DNA of 64,000 nucleotides. It comes from Pseudovibrio sp. M1P-2-3 (GTDB lineage Bacteria; Pseudomonadota; Alphaproteobacteria; Rhizobiales; Stappiaceae). The stretch spans positions 1,819,001-1,883,000 of the forward strand of contig NZ_JARRCW010000001.1 of assembly GCF_031501865.1 (NCBI RefSeq). The letters run 5' to 3'. The notes below the pieces were generated by a model. It did not search any database, was not told the origin of the DNA, and saw only the letters and a list, made by a program, of their open reading frames with translations. The position numbers and the translations under genes were made by a program. This document shows, in pieces, positions 57,130 through 64,000 of the stretch; the stretch's first letter is position 1, and every line of letters begins with the position of its first letter.

Positions 57130-58686
57130 TTATATCACCTGCTCAGGTAGATGGTCTTCGTCCACCAGATCAGAGAAGCGCGTAAATTCACCTTGGAACT
57201 GAAGCTCGACAATACCGGTGGGGCCGTGACGCTGTTTGCCGATGATAACTTCAGCTTTGCCTTGAACACGATCCATTTCGGTTTTCCAGCCCTCGTACTC
57301 CGGGCTTCCCTCAGGTGGTTCCTTTTTGCCCATGTAGTATTCTTCGCGATACACAAACAAAATCACATCCGCATCCTGCTCGATGGAGCCTGATTCACGA
57401 AGGTCAGACATCTGTGGCCGTTTGTCATCGCGGTTTTCAACCTGACGAGACAGCTGGGACAGGGCGATGATAGGCGTATTCAACTCTTTCGCCAGCGCTT
57501 TGAGGCCGGTTGTAATTTCGGTAATTTCCTGAACCCTGTTGCCCTGATTCTTGGAGGACCCCGTCAACAGCTGGATATAGTCGACAATAATCATATCCAG
57601 CCCCTTTTGACGCTTCAGACGCCGGGCTTTGGAGACAAGCGAAGCAATCGAAATACCACCGGTCTGGTCCACATGCAGCGGCACATGTTGCATGTGCTGA
57701 GTAGCCGCCACCAGTTTCTCAAAGTCCGCTTCGTTGATGTCACCACGGCGGATTTTGGAGGAGGAGATTTCCGTTTGCTCGGAGATAATACGTGTTGCAA
57801 GCTGTTCGGCCGACATTTCCAAAGAGAAAAACCCGACGACGCCGCCATTGACGGTTTTTAAAGACCCATCTGGCTGTTCTTCCGCTTGAAAAGCCTGCGC
57901 AACATTATAGGCGATATTGGTCACGAGCGACGTTTTACCCATGGCAGGCCGGCCAGCCAGAACAATAAGGTCTGATTGCTGGAGCCCGCCCATGAGCTTA
58001 TCCAGATCACGCAGACCTGTGGAGATACCAGAAAGAGAGCCTTCACGCTGAAAAGCGGCGGCTGCCATCTCGATGGTTTCTGTCAAGGCAGTGCCAAAGT
58101 CCTGAAACCCGCCATCACTACGTCCGGTTTCCGCAAGCTCGAACAGCTTGCGCTCGGCTTGGTCAATCTGCTTGTTCGGCGGCAAGTCAATGGGGGCATC
58201 AAATGCAATATTTACAATGTCTTCCCCGATATGAATCAGGTTCCTGCGCAGGGCCAGATCGTAGATTGTCTGCCCGTAATCTTCGGCATTGATGATTGAT
58301 GCCGCATCCGCTGCCAAACGCAGAAGATATTGAACTGCTGAAAGATCTGCAATTTTTACATCAGAAGGAAAGAACGTCTTCAACGTAATTGGAGACGCAA
58401 CTTTTCCCGCCTTGATCAAAGCGCCGCACTTTTCAAAGATCTCTTTGTGGGGAGCTAGGAAAAAGTGACCTGCCTCCAGAAATTCTGAAACACGATAGTA
58501 TGTTTCGTTGTTTACGAGAATAGCGCCCAGAAGCTGTCTTTCTGCTTCTGCGTTGTGTGGAACCACACGTGCCGACTCGGCTGCTTTCTCAAGTTTTTGG
58601 ACTGTGCCCTGCATTCTAACCCTCTTGCCGCTCGAGGCATTGGTTACCCTGTTGGAGCGGTGGAAGGAAGATGCCTCATGGGACAT
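57130..58686 (-). CDS. dnaB: replicative DNA helicase DnaB
   Basis: A 518-residue hexameric helicase that unwinds DNA at the replication fork. The first 35 residues are an alphaproteobacterial extension; the N-terminal primase-interacting domain starts at VVPHNAEAERQLLGAI. The RecA core has Walker A GRPAMGKTSLVTN at about residue 245, IIVDYIQLLTG (Walker B) and LSQLSRQVENRDDKRPQMSDLRESGSIEQDAD in part (motif H4/DnaB signature). It lies downstream of the rpsF-rpsR-rplI genes on the same strand. Confidence 0.97.
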   Translation of the reverse strand: MSHEASSFHRSNRVTNASSGKRVRMQGTVQKLEKAAESARVVPHNAEAERQLLGAILVNNETYYRVSEFLEAGHFFLAPHKEIFEKCGALIKAGKVASPITLKTFFPSDVKIADLSAVQYLLRLAADAASIINAEDYGQTIYDLALRRNLIHIGEDIVNIAFDAPIDLPPNKQIDQAERKLFELAETGRSDGGFQDFGTALTETIEMAAAAFQREGSLSGISTGLRDLDKLMGGLQQSDLIVLAGRPAMGKTSLVTNIAYNVAQAFQAEEQPDGSLKTVNGGVVGFFSLEMSAEQLATRIISEQTEISSSKIRRGDINEADFEKLVAATQHMQHVPLHVDQTGGISIASLVSKARRLKRQKGLDMIIVDYIQLLTGSSKNQGNRVQEITEITTGLKALAKELNTPIIALSQLSRQVENRDDKRPQMSDLRESGSIEQDADVILFVYREEYYMGKKEPPEGSPEYEGWKTEMDRVQGKAEVIIGKQRHGPTGIVELQFQGEFTRFSDLVDEDHLPEQVI

Positions 58687-58886
58687 AAATACAGATCTTT
58701 TATTATTATAGATCAGCGGGGAAAATTACCTCTTGCCAATTGACAAGATTCTTACGCCGATAATGCGTATTAACCACTATATATTATAGTTAATATGGAG
58801 AGAATTAGTTCAGAAGTTCACGTAAAACATCGTTTAGTTGCTCTGGATGATACTTGAATTGAACAACGCTGCTTTAAGTCCAGTAA

Positions 58887-58920
58887 AAAAGGCGAAGCAA
58901 AGGTGCTCCGCCTGATTTTT
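58887..58920 (-). terminator. rho-independent terminator of rplI
   Basis: On the minus strand GGCGGAGC / GCTTCGCC with one G-T pair and a 6-nt loop, followed by TTTTTT. It lies about 20 bp after the rplI stop, so dnaB is likely a separate transcript. Confidence 0.85.
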
Positions 58921-58942
58921 GTTAATGCATTGACACAGAAGA

Positions 58943-59515
58943 TTATTCTTCTGTTGCCTCTTCTTCTTCGCCTTCGAGTTCTTCAGCTTCGTCTTCCAGG
59001 TCTTCTTCAAATTCGAAGTCGTCCTGTTCACGTCCTGTAAGATCTTCACCAGCTTCCTGACGTACAGCTTCGTCTTCAGAACGAGCGACGTTTACGGATA
59101 CGGTGACTTCTACTTCAGGGTGAAGGGAAATAGTCACTTCATGCAGGCCAATAGTTTTGATTGGCTGACGCAGGGAAACTTGAGAACGGCCAACTGTGAA
59201 GCCGTTCTCTTCAAGAATTACTGCGATGTCACGTGTTGCAACAGAACCGTAGAGCTGACCTGTTTCACCAGCGGAGCGGATGACGATGAAGGACTGGCCG
59301 TTGAGCTTTTCACCCACGCTTTCAGCTTCAGACTTGCGCTCAAGGTTGCGTGCTTCAAGTTGCGCGCGCTCGTTTTCAAAGCGCTCGAGATTGGCTTTGT
59401 TTGCGCGAAGAGCCTTGCCTTGTGGCAAAAGGAAGTTACGAGCATAACCGTCGCGTACGCGAACTGTTTCACCCATCTGGCCGAGCTTTGCTACGCGCTC
59501 AAGAAGAATTACGTC
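58943..59515 (-). CDS. rplI: 50S ribosomal protein L9
   Basis: A 190-residue L9 starting at ATG 59515 ([19 protein letters not shown], the canonical start); an upstream frame to 59554 is not conserved. The N-terminal domain binds 23S rRNA, a long central helix follows, and the C-terminal domain covers residues of about 80-150. The last 40 residues are an extremely acidic tail (Glu/Asp-rich, beginning [11 protein letters not shown]), longer than in E. coli L9 and typical of alphaproteobacteria. It follows rpsR with a hairpin between. Confidence 0.96.
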   Translation of the reverse strand, partial: DVILLERVAKLGQMGETVRVRDGYARNFLLPQGKALRANKANLERFENERAQLEARNLERKSEAESVGEKLNGQSFIVIRSAGETGQLYGSVATRDIAVILEENGFTVGRSQVSLRQPIKTIGLHEVTISLHPEVEVTVSVNVARSEDEAVRQEAGEDLTGREQDDFEFEEDLEDEAEELEGEEEEATEE

Positions 59516-59617
59516 CATGGGAAAATTCCTTTGGATAGCTGTCCTGCAGTTCAAGGAACTACAGTTAGATGTTGGACAAACCCGCCAACATCAGCCGGGC
59601 TTCTGGAGTATCCAGAA

Positions 59618-59651
59618 AATAGGGCCAGAAGCTTGACGCTCTGGCCCTATT
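59618..59651 (-). terminator. hairpin between rpsR and rplI
   Basis: A perfect 12-bp stem AATAGGGCCAGA / TCTGGCCCTATT with a 10-nt loop. Only a short T-run follows on the minus strand, so partial termination or an attenuator between rpsR and rplI is likely. Confidence 0.65.
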
Positions 59652-59660
59652 AAAACTTGC

Positions 59661-59909
59661 TTACTTAATTACGAAAGGAAGCAGGCCGAGGAAGCGGGCG
59701 CGCTTGATAGCACGAGCCAGTTCACGCTGCTTTTTCGCAGAAACCGCGGTAATGCGGGAAGGTACGATCTTGCCGCGCTCAGAAATGTAGCGCTGCAGAA
59801 GACGTGTGTCCTTGTAGTCGATCTTTGGAGCGTTTACGCCAGAGAACGGACAAGTTTTACGACGACGAAAGAAAGGGCGACGTGCGCCAGAAGATTCAGC
59901 CATTTTCAA
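59661..59909 (-). CDS. rpsR: 30S ribosomal protein S18
   Basis: An 82-residue S18, a component of the 30S platform. The sequence [27 protein letters not shown] (in part) and [33 protein letters not shown] is the standard S18 pattern. It starts right after the rpsF stop with no gap (59910/59909), so it is co-translated with rpsF; S6 and S18 form a heterodimer on the ribosome. Confidence 0.97.
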   Translation of the reverse strand: MKMAESSGARRPFFRRRKTCPFSGVNAPKIDYKDTRLLQRYISERGKIVPSRITAVSAKKQRELARAIKRARFLGLLPFVIK

Positions 59910-60353
59910 TTACTCCGCTGGTGCTTCGCTACGACGAGGGCCACGATCATTGCGATCACCACGATCACCACGATCACCACGATCACCACGTGGACCACCT
60001 GGACGATCGCCACGACGACGGTCGTCACGATCACGTTTTTGAGTCATTACAGATGGCTCTTCGTCAAGTTCTTCAACGCGGATGGTCATGAAGCGAAGGA
60101 TATCTTCGTTCAAGCGCATCTGACGTTCCATTTCAGCAACAGCTGCGTGAGGAGCGTCAAGGTTCAGCAGAACGTAATGTGCTTTACGGTTTTTGTTGAT
60201 TTTGTAGGCAAGAGTACGAAGACCCCAAGGCTCTACTTTACCAACTTTACCACCATTTTCTTCGAGAACAGTTTTGAACTGCTCAACGAGTGTCTCCACC
60301 TGCTGAGTAGAAATGTCCTGGCGAGCCAGGATCACGTGCTCATAGAGCGCCAT
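59910..60353 (-). CDS. rpsF: 30S ribosomal protein S6 with an Asp-Arg-Gly-rich tail
   Basis: A 147-residue S6. The first 95 residues are the ribosomal domain ([32 protein letters not shown]). The final 50 residues are a low-complexity tail with repeated G-D-R units, encoded by four perfect tandem 9-bp units at 59954-59989. Such tails occur in alphaproteobacterial S6. First gene of rpsF-rpsR-rplI; divergent from fabD with about 420 bp between. Confidence 0.96.
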   Translation of the reverse strand: MALYEHVILARQDISTQQVETLVEQFKTVLEENGGKVGKVEPWGLRTLAYKINKNRKAHYVLLNLDAPHAAVAEMERQMRLNEDILRFMTIRVEELDEEPSVMTQKRDRDDRRRGDRPGGPRGDRGDRGDRGDRNDRGPRRSEAPAE

Positions 60354-60775
60354 GTGATATGCCTTTCTGGTTTCAAACGTTCCGAACTCGGCGCAAAGCC
60401 CCTTCGAGCCTTCAGAAAGTGAAAGGCTATGGAAGAATTCTTCGAGAGCGGAAACACGGGAAGACGGTCTTTATAAATATACCTGCAGATTACTCTGCCT
60501 TCCTTTCAGCCTCCGGCCAGAATTCGGAAAACGCAGCGTTTATACCTTAAAAGGCTGTGAATACAAGACCATCTGTTCAAAAAAGCCGTTTTCTGCTCTT
60601 TATTCCTTGACATGAGAGGTGTTTGGCGGCTCTTGTCCGCATGAGTTGGTAGCCCGAAAGGAATGGCGGACATAGCGTCATCCTAGGGTTTAAGGGTGTA
60701 GAGCACTTCTCTGCGGTGTTCTGTGGTCTGGCTGCCAGACGTAAAACAGTTGAAATTAAAAGACTGGAGAAAGCA
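60354..60775. other. divergent promoter region of rpsF and fabD
   Basis: About 420 bp without a gene. It contains the leader of the rpsF operon; I cannot identify a specific S6:S18-binding leader structure. A TTGACA-like hexamer occurs near 60607 and could belong to the fabD promoter. Confidence 0.45.
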
Positions 60776-61723
60776 ATGACATTTGCATTTACCTTCCCCG
60801 GACAGGGTTCGCAATCTGTCGGCATGGGGAAAGAGCTTGCTGATACATTTCCTGAGGCAAAGGCCGTTTTTGAAGAAGTTGACGCGGCACTCGGACAATC
60901 CCTTTCTAAGATTATGTGGGAAGGCTCAAGTGATGAGCTGACACTTACCGCGAACGCCCAGCCTGCTTTGATGACTGTTAGTCTTGCAAGTTTACGTGTG
61001 CTGGAAGCTAAGGGCCTCATTCTTGAAAATAGCGCGGCTTATGTTGCCGGGCATTCATTGGGTGAATACTCTGCTCTGGCCGCTGCTGGAAGCTTGAGCA
61101 TTTCGGACGCTGCGAAGCTTTTGCGCGTGCGCGGTGATGCAATGCAGAAGGCTGTTCCCGTAGGGGAAGGGGCTATGGCAGCACTTTTGGGACTTGATTT
61201 TGCGCAGGCACAGGCTGTGGCAGAAGAAGCGGCTCAAGGTGATGTGTGCCAGGCTGCAAACGACAACGCACCCGGTCAGGTGGTTGTTTCAGGGCACAAG
61301 GCGGCTGTTGAGCGCGCCTGTGAAATTGCAAAAGCAAAAGGCGCTCGCCGGGCAGTTCTATTGCCAGTGTCCGCTCCCTTCCACTGTTCACTCATGGCAC
61401 CAGCTGCAGAAGCTATGGCACAGGCCCTTTCTTCTGTTGAGATAATTGCTCCTAAAGTCCCGCTGGTTGCGAATGTGGTTGCCGGTCCTATATCTGATCC
61501 AGATGAAATCCGTAGTCGCTTGGTAGAACAGGTGACAGGCACGGTTCGCTGGCGCGAATCCGTGATTTGGATGTCAGAAAATAATGTAACTGCGCTTGCC
61601 GAAATCGGCTCGGGTAAGGTGCTCACTGGTATGGTGAAGAGAATTGCCAAATCAGTTGAAGGTGTTGCTGTCAATACTGCGGAAGATATCGACGCGCTGA
61701 TCGCTCGTCTGCACTCCGCGTAA
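60776..61723 (+). CDS. fabD: malonyl-CoA--ACP transacylase
   Basis: A 315-residue FabD that moves malonyl groups from CoA to ACP for fatty-acid synthesis. ATG 60776 (MTFAFTFPGQGSQSVGMG) with TGGAGAAA upstream is the natural start; the frame extends to 60716 without conservation. Catalytic Ser94 is in GHSLGEYSALAA, and the catalytic His is in SAPFHCSLM. First gene of the fab block on the plus strand. fabG follows after 40 bp. Confidence 0.97.
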   Translation: MTFAFTFPGQGSQSVGMGKELADTFPEAKAVFEEVDAALGQSLSKIMWEGSSDELTLTANAQPALMTVSLASLRVLEAKGLILENSAAYVAGHSLGEYSALAAAGSLSISDAAKLLRVRGDAMQKAVPVGEGAMAALLGLDFAQAQAVAEEAAQGDVCQAANDNAPGQVVVSGHKAAVERACEIAKAKGARRAVLLPVSAPFHCSLMAPAAEAMAQALSSVEIIAPKVPLVANVVAGPISDPDEIRSRLVEQVTGTVRWRESVIWMSENNVTALAEIGSGKVLTGMVKRIAKSVEGVAVNTAEDIDALIARLHSA

Positions 61724-61763
61724 TTGCGCATTTACATCCTATTTTAAGCCGAGGAGTAACGGC

Positions 61764-62501
61764 ATGTTTGATTTAAAAGATAAGCGCGCGCTGGTGACAG
61801 GTGCGACGGGCGGCATTGGTGAGGCGATTGCCAGAGCGTTGCATGCACAAGGTGCAACTGTCACTTTGTCTGGTACGCGCGTGGAAAAGCTGGAGGCACT
61901 TGCTGGCGACCTTGGAGAGCGGGCCCATATTCAGGCGGCCAATCTTTCCGACCGTGACAGTGTTGATGCACTTGTTCCGGCAGCTGAAGCTGCCATGGGG
62001 GGTTTGGATATTCTTGTGAATAATGCAGGTATTACCCGCGACAACATCTTCATGCGCATGAAAGATGACGAATGGGATTCCGTTCTTGAGGTGAACCTTA
62101 CCGCGACTTTCCGCATCTGCCGTTCTGCAATTAAAGGCATGATGAAACGTCGCAGTGGCCGCATTATAGGAATTACATCCGTTGTTGGTGTGACAGGTAA
62201 TCCAGGGCAGGTTAATTATTCTGCTGCTAAAGCAGGTATGATTGGCATGTCCAAGTCGTTGGCGCGTGAAGTGGCCAGTCGCAATATTACGGTTAACACC
62301 GTTGCACCGGGTTTCATTGAGACCGCGATGACGGACGAGCTGAACGACAAACAGCGCGAATCTATCTTGACCTCTGTTCCGGCAGGGCGTCTGGGTTCTG
62401 CAGATGAAATTGCATCTGCAACCGTATATCTTGCCAGTAATGAAGCTGCTTATGTGACAGGGCAAACCCTGCACGTAAATGGCGGTATGGCAATGATCTA
62501 A
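61764..62501 (+). CDS. fabG: 3-oxoacyl-ACP reductase
   Basis: A 245-residue NADPH-dependent SDR reducing 3-oxoacyl-ACP. NADP motif TGATGGIGEAIA at 12-23, NAG at 87-89, catalytic Ser139, Tyr152 and Lys156 in VNYSAAKAG. The C-terminal GQTLHVNGGMAMI is characteristic of FabG. Start ATG 61764 follows GAGGAG. It is co-oriented with fabD and upstream of acpP. Confidence 0.97.
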   Translation: MFDLKDKRALVTGATGGIGEAIARALHAQGATVTLSGTRVEKLEALAGDLGERAHIQAANLSDRDSVDALVPAAEAAMGGLDILVNNAGITRDNIFMRMKDDEWDSVLEVNLTATFRICRSAIKGMMKRRSGRIIGITSVVGVTGNPGQVNYSAAKAGMIGMSKSLAREVASRNITVNTVAPGFIETAMTDELNDKQRESILTSVPAGRLGSADEIASATVYLASNEAAYVTGQTLHVNGGMAMI

Positions 62502-62772
62502 TGCCTTAATCCAAGTAATTTGGGTTAGGGGGTGTGATGCTCAAGCCTGTTGGCTCTCTGGTCAAACTTTTTAAAGTATGTTAGGAGCGCCAACAAGTTT
62601 TGACTTTATGGATTACCCAAGGCAAATTCTTAGTGTTTCTTTTGGAAGGTTGCCCTAGGATGGGCGTTAACTCTTTTCAAAAGGGCCGAGGTGTGCCACA
62701 GGAAGTCCGGTTTTGGAATTTGGCCAAGTGAATTGGGCTTTAAATCCATCTTTAACAGACTGAGGAACGAAT
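62502..62772. promoter_or_regulatory. intergenic region upstream of acpP
   Basis: 270 bp without an ORF between fabG and acpP, likely containing an independent strong acpP promoter. The last bases before the start have GAGGAACGAAT as a ribosome site. No operator is recognised. Confidence 0.45.
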
Positions 62773-63009
62773 ATGAGCAATGTTGCTGAACAGGTAAAAA
62801 AGATTGTTGTTGAGCATCTTGGCGTTGATGCCGAAAAAGTGACTGAAGCCGCAAGCTTCATCGACGACCTGGGCGCAGACAGCCTGGACACTGTTGAGCT
62901 GGTTATGGCCTTCGAAGAAGCTTTCGGCGTGGAAATTCCAGATGATGCAGCTGAAACAATTCAGACCGTTGGTGATGCTGTAAAGTTCATCGAATCCAAA
63001 GCCAGCTAA
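62773..63009 (+). CDS. acpP: acyl carrier protein
   Basis: A 78-residue acidic helical ACP. Ser37 in the [12 protein letters not shown] motif is the phosphopantetheine attachment site. The sequence [20 protein letters not shown] is typical. It has its own upstream region and a strong terminator after it, so it is probably transcribed separately at a high level, with fabF nearby. Confidence 0.98.
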   Translation: MSNVAEQVKKIVVEHLGVDAEKVTEAASFIDDLGADSLDTVELVMAFEEAFGVEIPDDAAETIQTVGDAVKFIESKAS

Positions 63010-63028
63010 TTCTGGTTTTAAGGGTTCC

Positions 63029-63058
63029 GTGGTGGGTTGAGGGCAACCCACCACGTTT
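63029..63058 (+). terminator. rho-independent terminator of acpP
   Basis: GTGGTGGGTT / AACCCACCAC perfect 10-bp stem with a 6-nt loop, followed by GTTTATG. Lies 20 bp after the acpP stop. Confidence 0.85.
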
Positions 63059-63113
63059 ATGATTACAAAGTTTTGAGCGCATCTCGGGCGTTCCCTGGAA
63101 GAAGTAAAATAAT

Positions 63114-64000
63114 ATGCGTCGTGTTGTTGTTACCGGCATTGGTATGGTCAGCCCGTTAGGCTGCGGTGCCGAGATTTCCTGGAAGCGGATTATTGAAGGT
63201 CAAAGTGGTGCAACGCGCATCGAAAACTTTGAATCGGAAGACCTTCAAACAAAGATCGCCTGCCAGATCCCTCTTGGTGATGGATCTAATGGAACATTCA
63301 ATCCTAATGATTGGATGGAGCCGAAGGAACAACGCAAGGTTGATGATTTCATTGTCTATGCAATTGCAGCTTCTGATGAAGCTCTTGCGGATGCCAATTG
63401 GAAGCCGGAAACAGAAGAAGACAGGAACCGTACGGGTGTCCTGATCGGATCTGGTATTGGCGGCCTCCAAAGAATTGCTGATAGTGGTGTTTTGCTCAAG
63501 GAGCGTGGACCTCGTCGTATCAGCCCCTTCTTTATTCCCGGTAGCTTGATCAATCTGGCCGGTGGCAATGTTTCCATTCGTCACGGTTTGAAGGGTCCAA
63601 ACCACGCTGTGGTTACCGCCTGTTCAACTGGTGCGCACGCCATTGGCGATGCTGCACGCTTGATCGCTTACGGCGACGCGGAAGTCATGGTCGCCGGCGG
63701 TGCAGAATCTCCTGTATGCCGTTTGTCCATTGCAGGCTTTAATGCATGCCGTGCCCTTTCCACCGGCTTTAATGATGAGCCTGAGAAAGCTTCACGTCCC
63801 TATGACAAGGACCGCGACGGGTTCGTTATGGGTGAAGGCGCTGGTATTGTTGTTCTGGAAGAATATGAGCACGCAGTAGCTCGCGGTGCAAAGATTTATG
63901 CCGAAGTTGCCGGTTACGGCCTTTCTGGCGACGCCTACCACATCACGTCTCCGTCTCCCGATGGAGATGGTGGTTACCGCTGCATGAAAGCTGCACTTGA
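63114..64000 (+). CDS. fabF: 3-oxoacyl-ACP synthase II, 3' end outside window
   Basis: 295 residues of FabF are visible before the window ends; full-length proteins have about 420. The start MRRVVVTGIGMVSPLG at ATG 63114, with GGAAGAAG upstream, is canonical. The condensing nucleophile is Cys170 in VVTACSTGAHAIG. Further FabF blocks are FNACRALSTGFND and RPYDKDRDGFVMGEGAGI. It elongates acyl-ACPs in fatty-acid synthesis. The C-terminal His residues lie beyond the edge. Confidence 0.96.
   Translation, partial: MRRVVVTGIGMVSPLGCGAEISWKRIIEGQSGATRIENFESEDLQTKIACQIPLGDGSNGTFNPNDWMEPKEQRKVDDFIVYAIAASDEALADANWKPETEEDRNRTGVLIGSGIGGLQRIADSGVLLKERGPRRISPFFIPGSLINLAGGNVSIRHGLKGPNHAVVTACSTGAHAIGDAARLIAYGDAEVMVAGGAESPVCRLSIAGFNACRALSTGFNDEPEKASRPYDKDRDGFVMGEGAGIVVLEEYEHAVARGAKIYAEVAGYGLSGDAYHITSPSPDGDGGYRCMKAAL

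Noticed and set aside
59954-59989. Short tandem repeats that could be mistaken for a CRISPR array
   Set aside because: Units of 9 bp directly joined, without spacers, encoding the S6 tail in frame.

Overview
The window looks like the chromosome of a marine-type alphaproteobacterium of the order Hyphomicrobiales (Rhizobiales). The gene blocks gltA-gltX-comEC-lexA, ppx-rlmE-(MFS)-guaB-rsmB-guaA, yfgM-bamB-der and rpsF-rpsR-rplI-dnaB-alr-radA-cvpA-purF are typical of that order. An alphaproteobacterial SOS box (GTTC-N7-GTTC) lies upstream of lexA. GC content is moderate (about 50% by eye), and there are RTX-type secreted enzymes. A Pseudovibrio/Stappia-like relative would fit, but that is inference.

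Layout. 1-3164 is accessory DNA: the start of a PLP-dependent aminotransferase gene that runs off the left edge, a small His-rich GRDP/DUF1399-like gene just upstream in the same operon, a small secreted protein, and an IS630-family element with 13-bp inverted repeats. 3215-10745 holds gltA and gltX (minus), comEC (plus), an IS481-family element wedged between comEC and lexA, and lexA with its SOS box. 10962-18160 holds galU (minus), then cysQ-cysD-cysNC (sulfate activation and PAP recycling), kdsA and eno. 18161-19175 is a non-coding stretch with dispersed repeats, a tRNA-Gln(CUG) and a 46-bp perfect palindrome. 19176-27438 is a secretion and degradation region: a 946-aa PPC-M10-RTX metalloprotease, a PcRGLX/YetA-like (exo-rhamnogalacturonan lyase-like) gene cut by a second IS481 element with a 6-bp target duplication, and a DUF2793 protein.

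27652-41745 is the Ppx/RlmE/MFS/GuaB/RsmB/TPR/MarR/GuaA region. Between guaB and rsmB it carries a roughly 3-kb insert with an IS630 element, an IS5 remnant, a SnoaL-like protein and a small secreted protein. 41925-50540 holds a methyltransferase-like protein, PilZ, NnrU, the envelope and ribosome-assembly set yfgM-bamB-der, an inositol-phosphatase family gene and an RTX lipase. 50761-60353 is a long minus-strand block: a small membrane protein, then an SDR, purF, cvpA, radA, alr, dnaB, rplI, rpsR and rpsF. 60776-64000 is the fatty-acid cluster fabD-fabG-acpP-fabF, with fabF cut by the right edge.

The core genes cover central metabolism, purine synthesis, sulfate activation, outer-membrane and lipid synthesis, translation and replication. 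The most unusual features are the IS-interrupted lyase gene that rejoins exactly in frame, the IS481 elements whose transposase has no stop codon inside the element, the IS630 pair that both appear to need -1 frameshifting on an A-run, two families of dispersed intergenic repeats, the 46-bp palindrome, and the aminotransferase plus GRDP-like pair at the left edge. I did not find a clear new defence system, a CRISPR array or a prophage.
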